Shown here in pieces: positions 27,243 to 33,909 of a DNA stretch of 41,694 nt (positions are counted from its first letter, which is position 1; each line of letters starts with the position of its first letter). Where the stretch lies: positions 1 through 41,694 of the forward strand of contig NZ_QOHF01000033.1 in NCBI RefSeq assembly GCF_003319115.1, given 5' to 3'. The notes beneath the pieces are model-generated. The model ran no database searches. It was given only the letters and a program-made list of their open reading frames with translations, and was not told where the DNA came from. The translations under genes were made by a program, and so were the position numbers. The stretch comes from Geodermatophilus sp. TF02-6. Lineage in GTDB: Bacteria > Actinomycetota > Actinomycetes > Mycobacteriales > Geodermatophilaceae.

Positions 27243-27272
27243 CCTGTGGACGGCGACGGCCCCTGTGGACGG
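27243..27272. promoter_or_regulatory. Direct repeat CCTGTGGACGG in the divergent T7SS-like promoter
   Basis: Two identical 11-mers start at 27243 and 27262, 19 bp apart (about two helical turns), between the EccC-like and WXG100 genes. Their TGTGGAC core is the same as in the palindrome at 18435-18463. Confidence 0.55.
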
Positions 27273-27299
27273 AGAGGGCCGCACCGGAGCCCGGCACCC

Positions 27300-27305
27300 T
27301 AGCGT
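27300..27305 (+). promoter_or_regulatory. -10 box of the WXG100 gene
   Basis: TAGCGT is followed by GAGGAGG (27335-27341) and GTG 27346, giving a leader of about 35 nt. Confidence 0.5.
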
Positions 27306-27345
27306 CCGGCCGGACCGGGAGAGGCCCGGACCACGAGGAGGACAC

Positions 27346-27639
27346 GTGAAGGCCGAGATCAGCACCCTGCAGTCGATGGCCGGGCAGTGCCGGGCCGAGG
27401 CCGCCGACACCACCGCGCGGCACGCCACCCTGTCGAGCGGCATCAACTCCTCCGTGTTGGAGGGCTGGACCGACAGCCAGGCCGCCCTCCGGTTCACCGA
27501 GCTCTACGAGCAGTGGCGCCTGAGCTCGCAGGGGGTCAGCGACGCGCTCACCGGGATGGGCCAGCTGCTGGACAGCGTCGCAGCCTCCTACCAGCAGCAC
27601 GAGGCCGACATGGCGGCCCGCATCGGCGCGATGATCTGA
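27346..27639 (+). CDS. WXG100-family protein (ESAT-6-like)
   Basis: The 97-residue protein has the size and all-helical pattern of ESAT-6/CFP-10-like T7SS substrates: a helix to about residue 36, a turn at GWTDSQAA (residues 40-47), a second helix with LYEQWRLSSQGVSDALTGMG, and a C-terminal YQQHE (Tyr82-Glu86) matching the YxxxD/E export signal. The turn is W-T-D rather than W-x-G. It is a single gene, so the protein probably homodimerises, as firmicute WXG100 proteins do. Divergence from the EccC-like ATPase across 151 bp supports a substrate-motor pair. GTG 27346 has a GAGGAGG ribosome-binding site. Confidence 0.88.
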   Translation: MKAEISTLQSMAGQCRAEAADTTARHATLSSGINSSVLEGWTDSQAALRFTELYEQWRLSSQGVSDALTGMGQLLDSVAASYQQHEADMAARIGAMI

Positions 27640-27686
27640 CGCGGCGCGGCGATCTGACGCGGCGCGGCGATCTGACGCGGCGCGGC
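27633..27686 (+). repeat. 18-bp tandem repeat over the WXG100 stop codon
   Basis: GATCTGACGCGGCGCGGC occurs three times in a row. Each unit carries an in-frame TGA because 18 is a multiple of three, so the stop is triplicated. Confidence 0.85.
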
Positions 27687-27707
27687 GGCGACCGCGCCGG
27701 GTCGGGC

Positions 27708-28742
27708 TCAGCCCGGAGGCGCGGCTCCGACGGGCTGCGCCCGGGTCGCGGTCCGGCGGCCCGGCCGGTCGCGCCGCCGCCGGACCGCGTCGGGGAACCG
27801 CTCCCACGGGAGGACGGACAGGATGGCCACGCAGTGCGGCAGGAAGACGATCGCCACGCTGGCGTAGACCGTCAGGTGGAAGCCGAGGAGGAACGCCACG
27901 AGAGCCACCCGGGCGCGGTCGGACCGCACGAGCAGCATCAGCGGCGAGGCGAACTCGAGGACGAGCATCGCCCACTGCGCGGCCGGGAGGAGCCCGGGGA
28001 CCTCGAGCATCCAGTCCGAGAGCACTGTGCCGCGCCGTACGATCGCCCGGGACAGCGTCGAGCCGGTGGCCCAGTCCCACCCGCCGAAGCGCACCTTCGC
28101 CCAGGCCGCGAAGAAGTAGGTGAGCACGACGGCGACGAACACCGCCGCCATGGCCCAGCCGGCGGCCTCGGAGGAGCGCCGGTCGCGCCACCGCGCGCGC
28201 CCGACCGTCGGCAGCACGGCGAGAGCGACGAGGTAGGCGATCCGGTCGTGGTCGACCTTCCCGTAGCTCATCGCGATGACCATCCACTCGAGGTAGAGGA
28301 GGAACACCGCGGTGCCCAGCAGGCGGGGTGCCCGGCCGGTCGCCGCCAGCACCGCCGCTCCCACCAGGGCCCACTGCACCACGTGCACCACCGTGGGCGT
28401 GGGGTTGGGCAGGTGCAGCAGCCGGCCGATGGCGAGCGGCTGGTAGAACTCGGTCGGGACGGCGGCGTGCGCGTGCACCCACGCCGTGGTCAGGAAGACG
28501 TCGACCGGCACGAACAGGTAGGCGACGGCCCGGAACACCGCGATCCGCGCCAGCGGCACGGGCCCGAACCACCAGCCGTGCCCGCCTCCCGCCCTGCCGG
28601 CCGCCGTCGTACCGGCTGTGCCGGCCGGGGTCGTCGCGCCCGCCGTGCCCGCCGGGGCCGTCGTGGCCACCGGTGGGCCCACCTGCGGCTGCACCGGGGT
28701 CGGGTCCGCCGACCCGCCCTCGGAGGTCGGGGCAGCGCTCAC
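27708..28742 (-). CDS. HTTM-like multi-pass membrane protein
   Basis: The 344-residue protein begins with a disordered Ala/Thr/Pro/Gly-rich cytoplasmic segment (about 1-55) containing AGTAG repeats. About seven hydrophobic segments follow, with features of the HTTM (vitamin K-dependent gamma-carboxylase-like) superfamily: LARIAVFRAVAYLFVPVDVF at the start, FLLYLEWMVIAMSYGKVDHD, YFFAAWAKVRFGGWDWATG, and LVLEFASPLMLLVR near the end. Members without the lumenal carboxylase domain are common in actinobacteria and have no proven activity. It overlaps the upstream gene by 4 bp (ATGA), so the two form a tightly coupled pair. Family call is moderately sure. Confidence 0.7.
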   Translation of the reverse strand: MSAAPTSEGGSADPTPVQPQVGPPVATTAPAGTAGATTPAGTAGTTAAGRAGGGHGWWFGPVPLARIAVFRAVAYLFVPVDVFLTTAWVHAHAAVPTEFYQPLAIGRLLHLPNPTPTVVHVVQWALVGAAVLAATGRAPRLLGTAVFLLYLEWMVIAMSYGKVDHDRIAYLVALAVLPTVGRARWRDRRSSEAAGWAMAAVFVAVVLTYFFAAWAKVRFGGWDWATGSTLSRAIVRRGTVLSDWMLEVPGLLPAAQWAMLVLEFASPLMLLVRSDRARVALVAFLLGFHLTVYASVAIVFLPHCVAILSVLPWERFPDAVRRRRDRPGRRTATRAQPVGAAPPG

Positions 28743-29266
28743 CGGGCGCTGCTCAGGTGCTGGGCGACGAGCACGCTGTCGCTGACCTCACCGGTGCGCC
28801 GGCCGTCGTGGAGCTGGTACCGGCGCTGCACGACCCGCACCTCGACCAGGGGCTCGGCGTCGGGGTGGTGGGCGGCGTAGGACCGGGCGAGCAGGGTCAG
28901 CAGCTCCGGCTGCTCCACGAGCCGGGGCAGCTGGCCCTCGAACTCGGCGCGGCGGAGGCCCACCTCGCCACCGGACAACGGCACCACGGCTCCGTCGGCG
29001 CTCACGCCGACCACGCTGGTCGACACGACCGGCCCGTCGGGGTCGGCGCGGGTCGAGTACATCCGGAACGGGCCGAAGGGGAACTCCGCGTCGTTGCCCC
29101 ACACCGTGCCGGCGAGCAGCAGGGCCAGGACGACCGCGGTCGCGGCGAGCCGGATCCGCCGGCCGGTGGAGGAGAGAGGGAGGACGCCGGTCTCCCCGGG
29201 GTCCGGAACGGGAGGAGCCGGTACCACCGGGGCATCGTAGGATCGGCGCCCGTCCAGATGGGTCAC
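28739..29266 (-). CDS. Single-pass membrane partner of the HTTM-like protein
   Basis: The 175-residue protein has an N-terminal Pro-rich cytoplasmic part, one membrane segment (LAATAVVLALLLAGTVWG) and an extracytoplasmic domain opening with NDAEFPFGPFRMYSTRADPD, followed by VVSTSVVGVSADGAVVPL and LVEVRVVQRRYQLHDGR. I do not know a named family, but the short domain with an FPFGPFRMYS-type motif goes with HTTM-like genes in actinobacteria, so it is probably a subunit. GTG 29266 gives the longest form. GTG 29227, six bases after a TACGAT -10 box (29234-29239), could be a leaderless start and would remove 13 residues. It ends inside the start of the next gene. Confidence 0.65.
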   Translation of the reverse strand: MTHLDGRRSYDAPVVPAPPVPDPGETGVLPLSSTGRRIRLAATAVVLALLLAGTVWGNDAEFPFGPFRMYSTRADPDGPVVSTSVVGVSADGAVVPLSGGEVGLRRAEFEGQLPRLVEQPELLTLLARSYAAHHPDAEPLVEVRVVQRRYQLHDGRRTGEVSDSVLVAQHLSSAR

Positions 29267-29364
29267 CGACGCCGCGTGGTGGGCAACTGGCCCGCCGGGC
29301 GTGGTGGGCTCTGGCTCGTGGCCGTCCGTGTCCCGCCGTCGGCGTCGACACCGGGAGCCAGTCC

Positions 29365-29874
29365 ATGCAGTTCGGTCGGTACTACGAGGAGTTCGAGGTC
29401 GGAGCGGTCTACAAGCACTGGCCCGGCAAGACCGTCACCGAGTACGACGACCACCTGTTCTGCCTGATCACGATGAACCACCACCCGCTGCACCTGGATG
29501 CGCACTACGCGGCGGAGAACACCGACTTCGGCGAGAACGTCGTCGTCGGCAACTACGTCTACTCGCTGCTGCTCGGCATGAGCGTGCCGGACGTGTCGGG
29601 CAAGGCCATCGCCAACCTCGAGGTCGAGTCGCTCCGGCACGTGGCGCCCACGTTCCACGGCGACACGATCTACGGCGAGACCACGGTGCTCGACAAGACC
29701 GAGTCCAGGTCCAAGGACGACCGCGGCGTCGTCTCCGTCGAGACCATCGGCTACAAGCAGGACGGCACCGTCGTCTGCGTCTTCCGGCGCAAGGTCATGG
29801 TGCCCAAGCGTTCCCACGGGGCGACCCGCGGCGGCGAGCAGCCCGGCCGTCCGGAGCCGAAGCCGCGCGGCTGA
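29365..29874 (+). CDS. MaoC-family (hot-dog) dehydratase
   Basis: The 169-residue protein is a MaoC-type hydratase/dehydratase. It has YYEEFEVGAVYKHWPGKTVT, the catalytic region NHHPLHLDAHYA (Asp/His hydratase motif), then NYVYSLLLGMSVPDVSG, LEVESLRHVAPTFHGDTIYG and the C-terminal strand VVCVFRRKVMVPKR. Related enzymes hydrate trans-2-enoyl-CoA or mesaconyl-CoA-type substrates. The full motif pattern is closest to mesaconyl-CoA hydratase-like members, but the substrate is not fixed by sequence and no acyl-CoA genes are adjacent. ATG 29365 has GGGAG upstream. The stop codon lies inside a palindrome shared with the convergent NUDIX gene. Confidence 0.88.
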   Translation: MQFGRYYEEFEVGAVYKHWPGKTVTEYDDHLFCLITMNHHPLHLDAHYAAENTDFGENVVVGNYVYSLLLGMSVPDVSGKAIANLEVESLRHVAPTFHGDTIYGETTVLDKTESRSKDDRGVVSVETIGYKQDGTVVCVFRRKVMVPKRSHGATRGGEQPGRPEPKPRG

Positions 29875-29904
29875 CCCGGCCGGGGTAGGCCGGCGCCCGG
29901 GTCA
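29872..29904. terminator. Palindromic terminator containing two stop codons
   Basis: TGACCCG (29872-29878) pairs with CGGGTCA (29898-29904), with an inner stem GCCGG/CCGGC. The first three bases are the MaoC stop and the last three are the complement of the NUDIX stop, so one hairpin serves both convergent genes. Confidence 0.65.
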
Positions 29905-30336
29905 GGACGGCAGCACCCCCCAGCCGCGCAGCGTCTCCAGCAGCCGCGGCGTGCACGTCAGCCGTTCGAGGTCGGCGGCGTCGGCGAAGGTGACCGCGTC
30001 CGCGTCGTCCCCCGCGACCGGCGTCGCGGCCGGGTCCAGCAGCGTGCAGGCGAGGTCGGCGACGTCGTAGACGACGCCCGGACCGGGGATGTGCACCCGG
30101 CCCACCTCCGCGCCGGCGCGCACGGCCAGGCCGGTCTCCTCACGCACCTCCCGCTCCACGGCGGCAGCCGCCGACTCCCCGGGCTCGACCCGTCCGCCGG
30201 GCACCGACCACAGCCCGCGGCCGGGCTCGTGGCCCCGGCGGACGAGCAGCAGCCGGCCCCGGTCGTCGAGGACCACCGCGCCCACGCAGGAGATCACCGG
30301 GAGCTCCGGGGTGCCGGGCTCAGCAGCGTGCGACAC
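29902..30336 (-). CDS. NUDIX hydrolase
   Basis: The 144-residue protein has a complete NUDIX box at residues 48-70 ([20 protein letters not shown] then TGL), preceded by [21 protein letters not shown] and GLWSVPGG. This Mg-dependent fold hydrolyses nucleoside diphosphates linked to another group. The layout is that of MutT/ADP-ribose-type housekeeping enzymes, but substrate cannot be assigned. GTG 30336 is chosen because a TACCGT -10 box lies 6 nt upstream (leaderless); longer forms add Arg-rich sequence without homology. It is divergent from the DUF6758 gene. Confidence 0.9.
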   Translation of the reverse strand: MSHAAEPGTPELPVISCVGAVVLDDRGRLLLVRRGHEPGRGLWSVPGGRVEPGESAAAAVEREVREETGLAVRAGAEVGRVHIPGPGVVYDVADLACTLLDPAATPVAGDDADAVTFADAADLERLTCTPRLLETLRGWGVLPS

Positions 30337-30342
30337 GGCCCC

Positions 30343-30348
30343 ACGGTA
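30343..30348 (-). promoter_or_regulatory. -10 box of the NUDIX gene (leaderless)
   Basis: Read on the reverse strand this is TACCGT, 6 nt before GTG 30336. Confidence 0.5.
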
Positions 30349-30372
30349 GGCATGCGGTCCCCGGTCCAGCGC

Positions 30373-30401
30373 TTGACGAACCCCGCGGGTCACAGGACGG
30401 T
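30373..30401 (+). promoter_or_regulatory. Candidate promoter of the DUF6758 gene
   Basis: TTGACG (30373-30378) and GACGGT (30396-30401) are spaced by 17 nt. The start codon ATG 30410 is 8 nt after the -10, so the transcript may be leaderless or nearly so. Confidence 0.45.
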
Positions 30402-30409
30402 GATGCCCG

Positions 30410-31033
30410 ATGACTGCCTCCACGGTGTGTCCCCGCTGCGGCGAGCGGCTCGTCGTCCGTCCCGGGAACTCGGCCCGGGCCTGGTGCCACGTGCACGGCG
30501 CGGTGACGCCGCTGCACCACACGCCGCTGATCGCGCACGACGCCATCACCGCGGTCACCGTCGACGCCCGGGTGCCCGCCTGGGTGCCCGACCCGATGCC
30601 GCCCGGGTGGTCGGTCACCGGCCTGGCCTGGGGCGGGGAGCCGGGTGCCCGGGCGATCGTCGTCGACTGTGCCGGCCCCGCTCCCCTCGGGGGCTCGGCC
30701 GAGCTGGTGCTCGTCGCCGAGGAGCCGGGCACCGGGGTCGGCTGCGGCTACGCCGGGCTGCCCGGGCTCGACCCGGGCGACGTCATCTCCGGACCCTCCT
30801 CGGCCGACGTCAAGGCCGCCGGTCAGCACGCGCCGCTGTGGGCCGTGCCCACCTCCGACGACCGCGCCGCGTTCGTGGGGGAGGCCTTCGGGGTCTGGTT
30901 GTGGCTGGTCATGTGGCCGGCGTCGGCGGCCTGGTTGCTCGCCGAGCAGCTGGAGCTGCTCGACCTGCGCGAGCGGGTGTACCCCGACCTGCCGCTGGGC
31001 CCGCCCAGCGAGCACCTGCTGCCGGGGCGGTGA
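30410..31033 (+). CDS. DUF6758-family protein with N-terminal zinc ribbon
   Basis: The 207-residue protein starts with a CPRCGERL pair and a following WCHVHG, a probable zinc ribbon. It then follows the conserved actinobacterial DUF6758 pattern: [80 protein letters not shown] and [20 protein letters not shown]. The family is widespread in Streptomyces and relatives next to the PHP phosphoesterase and small membrane genes seen here, but has no known role. A strong hairpin (31035-31067) directly follows the stop, so the downstream genes probably have their own promoter. Confidence 0.8.
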   Translation: MTASTVCPRCGERLVVRPGNSARAWCHVHGAVTPLHHTPLIAHDAITAVTVDARVPAWVPDPMPPGWSVTGLAWGGEPGARAIVVDCAGPAPLGGSAELVLVAEEPGTGVGCGYAGLPGLDPGDVISGPSSADVKAAGQHAPLWAVPTSDDRAAFVGEAFGVWLWLVMWPASAAWLLAEQLELLDLRERVYPDLPLGPPSEHLLPGR

Positions 31034-31034
31034 A

Positions 31035-31067
31035 CGCCGCCGGGTCGTGACCCACGACCCGGCGGCG
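31035..31067 (+). terminator. Strong hairpin after the DUF6758 gene
   Basis: A perfect 15-bp stem (CGCCGCCGGGTCGTG with CACGACCCGGCGGCG) with a 3-nt loop begins one base after the stop codon. There is no U-tract. Confidence 0.8.
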
Positions 31068-31168
31068 TGTCCCCGGCAGGGAGCCGTGGGACCTGTGTTA
31101 CCCATGGTGCTCACGGTGGGGACGGCCCCGTCCGCACGCCTCGGGACCGAGCACCTGCGGAGGTGGCG

Positions 31169-31327
31169 GTGAACCTCAAGAAGGTCCTCACCTGGCTGGC
31201 CGTCGCCTTCGTCGTCTTCTACATCGTCCAGGCGCCGGAGAGCTCGGCCGAGATCGTGCGCAGCGCCGGACAGGCCCTCGGCGACGCGGCGTCCTCGCTG
31301 GCCTCCTTCGTCGGGTCGCTGATCTAG
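31169..31327 (+). CDS. Small single-pass membrane protein (52 aa)
   Basis: A short gene: NLKKVLTWLAVAFVVFYIVQ forms one membrane helix after a basic start, followed by a small amphipathic tail ending ASSLASFVGSLI. GTG 31169 is preferred because GGAGG (31159-31163) is correctly spaced 5 nt away; GTG 31163 overlaps that site. The PH-domain gene starts 6 bp after the stop, so they are co-transcribed. The same gene order (DUF6758, tiny membrane protein, PH or PHP gene) recurs in other actinobacteria, which supports it being real. Function unknown. Confidence 0.75.
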   Translation: MNLKKVLTWLAVAFVVFYIVQAPESSAEIVRSAGQALGDAASSLASFVGSLI

Positions 31328-31333
31328 GTCGGC

Positions 31334-32005
31334 GTGAGCAACCCGGCCCCGGAGCCAGCCGGCGGATCCCCGTCCGTCTGGGCCAGGGACGCCGACAAGT
31401 ACCTGCTGCCGCACGAGCACCCGCCCGTCATCGCCACCCGCCGCCACTGGGCGGTGCTCGTCGAACCCGCCGTCCGGGCGCTGCCGGTGCTGCTCCTCGG
31501 CGGCTGGCTGCTGCTGCTCGACCCGGACAACCGCGTCTCCACCACGGCCGGCTTCCTCGTGCTCGTCGGCGCGCTCGGCCACCTCGCCGTGCGCGCCGGC
31601 GAGTGGTGGATGCGGCACTTCATCGTCACCAACCGCCGGGTGCTGCTGACCAGCGGGATCGTCGTCCGCACCGTGGCCCTGCTGCCGCTGCGCCGGATCA
31701 CCGACCTGACGTACAAGGAGACCCTGTTCGGGCAGCTGCTCGGCTACGGCACCTTCCGCTTCGAGTCGGCCGGCCAGCAGCAGGCCCTGTCGGAGATCAC
31801 CTACCTGCCGCGCGCCGACCTGCTCTACCGCAGGGTCAGCGACCTGCTGTTCGGTGCCGACGGCGCGGACTCCGCTGACGATGAGGGCAGCTCCGAGCGG
31901 CGCACGCCCCCGCCCCCGTCGGACGGCGGACGGCGGGACACCGAGCCGATCCCGCGGCGTCCCCCGGACCCCCCGGGGAGCCCGCCGGCGGGTGCGGCAG
32001 GCTGA
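31334..32005 (+). CDS. Bacterial PH-domain (bPH2) membrane protein
   Basis: The 223-residue protein has a cytoplasmic start (DKYLLPHEHPPVIATRRHWA), two membrane segments (about 47-64 and 72-88), then a bPH2 domain (about 92-175: FIVTNRRVLLTSGIVVRTVA, LLPLRRITDLTYKETLFGQL, LGYGTFRFESAGQQQALSEI). The tail is charged, Pro-rich and probably disordered. bPH2 proteins are membrane-associated with no defined ligand. GTG 31334 follows the small membrane gene by 6 bp, and the PHP gene starts 6 bp after its stop, so 31169-32869 reads as one operon. Confidence 0.88.
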   Translation: MSNPAPEPAGGSPSVWARDADKYLLPHEHPPVIATRRHWAVLVEPAVRALPVLLLGGWLLLLDPDNRVSTTAGFLVLVGALGHLAVRAGEWWMRHFIVTNRRVLLTSGIVVRTVALLPLRRITDLTYKETLFGQLLGYGTFRFESAGQQQALSEITYLPRADLLYRRVSDLLFGADGADSADDEGSSERRTPPPPSDGGRRDTEPIPRRPPDPPGSPPAGAAG

Positions 32006-32011
32006 CCGGTG

Positions 32012-32869
32012 ATGCGGATCGACCTCCACACCCACTCGTCGGTCTCCGACGGCACCGACAGCCCCGCCGAGCTGCTCGCCACGGCCCGCGCCGCCGGGCT
32101 GGACGTCGTCGCGCTCACCGACCACGACACCACCGCCGGCTGGGCCGCCGCCGAGCGGGCCCGGCCGGCCGGGCTGACCGTCGTCCCCGGCGCGGAGCTG
32201 TCCTGCCGCTGGTTCCCGGCCGGCTCCCCACCGATCAGCGTGCACCTGCTGGCCTACTGCTTCGACCCGGAGCACCCCGGCCTGGCCGCGGAGCGGGCGC
32301 GGCTGCGCGCCGAGCGGCTGGGGCGCGGCGAGCGGATCGTGGCGGCGCTGGCCGCGGCCGGCTACCCGGTGGTGTGGGACGAGATCGTCGAGCGGTCCGG
32401 CGGCGGGGTGGTCGGCCGGCCGCACGTGGCGCGCGCCCTGGTCGAGGCCGGCGTCGTCGAGTCGGTCGACTCCGCCTTCGCCACCCTGCTGCACCACCGC
32501 AGCCCCTACTACGTCGCCAAGGCCGACACCGACGTCCTCGACGGCATCGCGCTGGTGCGCGCGGCCGGCGGCGTCCCGGTGTTCGCCCACGGCCTGGCCA
32601 CCCGGCGTGGCCGGGTGGTCGGCGACGAGGCGATCGCCGCCATGGTGGAGGCGGGCCTGCTCGGGCTGGAGGTCGACCACCCCGACCACGACCCCGAGGA
32701 GCGGGCCCACCTGCGCGAGCTCGCCGCCGACCTCGGCCTGCTGGTCACCGGCTCCAGCGACTACCACGGCCGCAACAAGACGACGCCGATCGCCGCCTGC
32801 ACCACCGCGCCCGACCAGCTCGAGGCGCTGCTGGCCGCGGGCACCGGCGCCGCGCCGTACCGCGCCTGA
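32012..32869 (+). CDS. PHP-domain phosphoesterase (RNase AM / YciV-like)
   Basis: The 285-residue protein carries the PHP metal-binding motifs: DLHTHSSVSDGTDSP, ALTDHDTTAGW, VVPGAELSC, then LLHHRSPYYVAKADTDV in the mobile region and TGSSDYHGRNK near the end. This is the layout of the YciV/TrpH group, which includes 3',5'-nucleoside bisphosphate phosphatase and RNase AM, a 5'-to-3' exonuclease on short RNAs. Metal ligands look complete, so activity is expected. ATG 32012 is used; GTG 32009 directly before it is an equal alternative. It lies in the operon with the PH-domain gene. Confidence 0.9.
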   Translation: MRIDLHTHSSVSDGTDSPAELLATARAAGLDVVALTDHDTTAGWAAAERARPAGLTVVPGAELSCRWFPAGSPPISVHLLAYCFDPEHPGLAAERARLRAERLGRGERIVAALAAAGYPVVWDEIVERSGGGVVGRPHVARALVEAGVVESVDSAFATLLHHRSPYYVAKADTDVLDGIALVRAAGGVPVFAHGLATRRGRVVGDEAIAAMVEAGLLGLEVDHPDHDPEERAHLRELAADLGLLVTGSSDYHGRNKTTPIAACTTAPDQLEALLAAGTGAAPYRA

Positions 32870-32892
32870 CCCGGCGGCGTCGCTCCCCCCGT

Positions 32893-32898
32893 TAGCGT
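32893..32898 (+). promoter_or_regulatory. -10 box of the RecB-like gene (leaderless)
   Basis: TAGCGT ends 7 nt before GTG 32906, the expected spacing for a leaderless start. An earlier in-frame GTG at 32897 lies within the -10 box itself and is therefore unlikely. Confidence 0.55.
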
Positions 32899-32905
32899 GA
32901 CGACC

Positions 32906-33778
32906 GTGGGAGGTGCGCAGCTGGAGATGCCCGGCATGCCGCGGCGGCTGTTCCCGGCCACCCCGAGCAAGCTGGCCTCCTTCGCCGACTGCCCGCGCCG
33001 CTACCGGTACGCCTACCTCGACCGGCCGACCCCGGCCCGGGGCCCGGCGTGGGCGCACAACAGCGTCGGCGCGGCGGTGCACGCCGCGCTGCGCTCCTGG
33101 TGGGAGCTGCCGGTCCCCGGGCGCACCACCGCCGCGGCGCGGCAGCTGCTGTACTCGGCCTGGTCGCCGGCCGGCTTCCGCGACGCCGAGCAGGCCGGCC
33201 GCTGGCGGGCCCGGGCGGCCGGCTGGCTCACCGACTACGTGGCCGGGCTCGACCCCGCCGACGAGCCGGTCGGCGCCGAGCGGCAGGTGGCCGCCACCAC
33301 CGAGCGGCTGGCCCTGTCGGGCCGGGTCGACCGGATCGACTCCCGCGGCGACGAGCTGGTCGTCGTCGACTACAAGACCGGCCGTTCGGCCTGCACCGAC
33401 GACGACGCGCGGGGATCACCCGCGCTGGCCCTCTACGTCCTGGGCGTGCGCCGCACCCTGCACCGTCCGTGCCGCCGGGTGGAGCTGCACCACCTGCCCA
33501 GCGGGACGGTGGCCGCGTTCGAGCACACCGACCGGTCGCTGGCCAACCACGTCCGCCGGGCCGAGGACGTCGCCGAGGACATCGGTGCCGCCACCGCGGC
33601 GCTCGACGCGGGCGAGGACGCCGACGCGGCCTTCCCCGCCGTCCCGGGCCGGCAGTGCGGCTGGTGCGACTTCCGTCCCAGCTGCCCGACCGGTCAGGCC
33701 GCGGCCCCGCCGCGGGAGACGTGGAGCTTCCTCCCCGAGGAGCCCGCCGCCGGGGCACAGCCGCCTCCGGCCTCCTGA
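32906..33778 (+). CDS. RecB-family PD-(D/E)XK nuclease with Fe-S cysteines
   Basis: The 290-residue protein is a stand-alone RecB/Cas4-type nuclease common in actinobacteria. It has LFPATPSKLASFADCPRRYR with the first cluster cysteine, the nuclease core LALSGRVDRIDSRGDELVVV then DYKTGRS, and three C-terminal cysteines (QCGWCDFRPSC). The four-Cys arrangement is that of AddB/Cas4 4Fe-4S clusters. It probably degrades or processes DNA ends; its partner, if any, is not adjacent. No CRISPR array or cas gene is present, so a Cas4 role is unlikely. GTG 32906 is preferred for the leaderless promoter. Hairpin elements follow the stop. Confidence 0.88.
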   Translation: MGGAQLEMPGMPRRLFPATPSKLASFADCPRRYRYAYLDRPTPARGPAWAHNSVGAAVHAALRSWWELPVPGRTTAAARQLLYSAWSPAGFRDAEQAGRWRARAAGWLTDYVAGLDPADEPVGAERQVAATTERLALSGRVDRIDSRGDELVVVDYKTGRSACTDDDARGSPALALYVLGVRRTLHRPCRRVELHHLPSGTVAAFEHTDRSLANHVRRAEDVAEDIGAATAALDAGEDADAAFPAVPGRQCGWCDFRPSCPTGQAAAPPRETWSFLPEEPAAGAQPPPAS

Positions 33779-33909
33779 AGGGGTCCCCCAGGAGGGCGTC
33801 CCTCTCCCGGGCCCAGTCGGCCCCTCTGCAGGGTCCCGCTGCGAGCCTGCGAGCAGTGGGGGGCAGAGGGGTCCTTCTCCGAGGGGCGGGGAGGAGGACA
33901 GCCTCTTCT
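33776..33909. repeat. Hairpin elements between the RecB-like gene and lysE
   Basis: The main copy (about 33819-33877) reads GGCCCCTCTGCAGGGTCCCG, CTGCGAGCCTGCGAGCAG, TGGGGGGCAGAGGGGTCC. Outer arms CCCCTCTGC/GCAGAGGGG and inner stem CCCGCTGC/GCAGTGGG both carry paired changes relative to other copies. Degenerate flanks (33778-33818 and 33878-33909) may be halves of older copies. The right flank adjoins the lysE stop codon. Confidence 0.75.
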
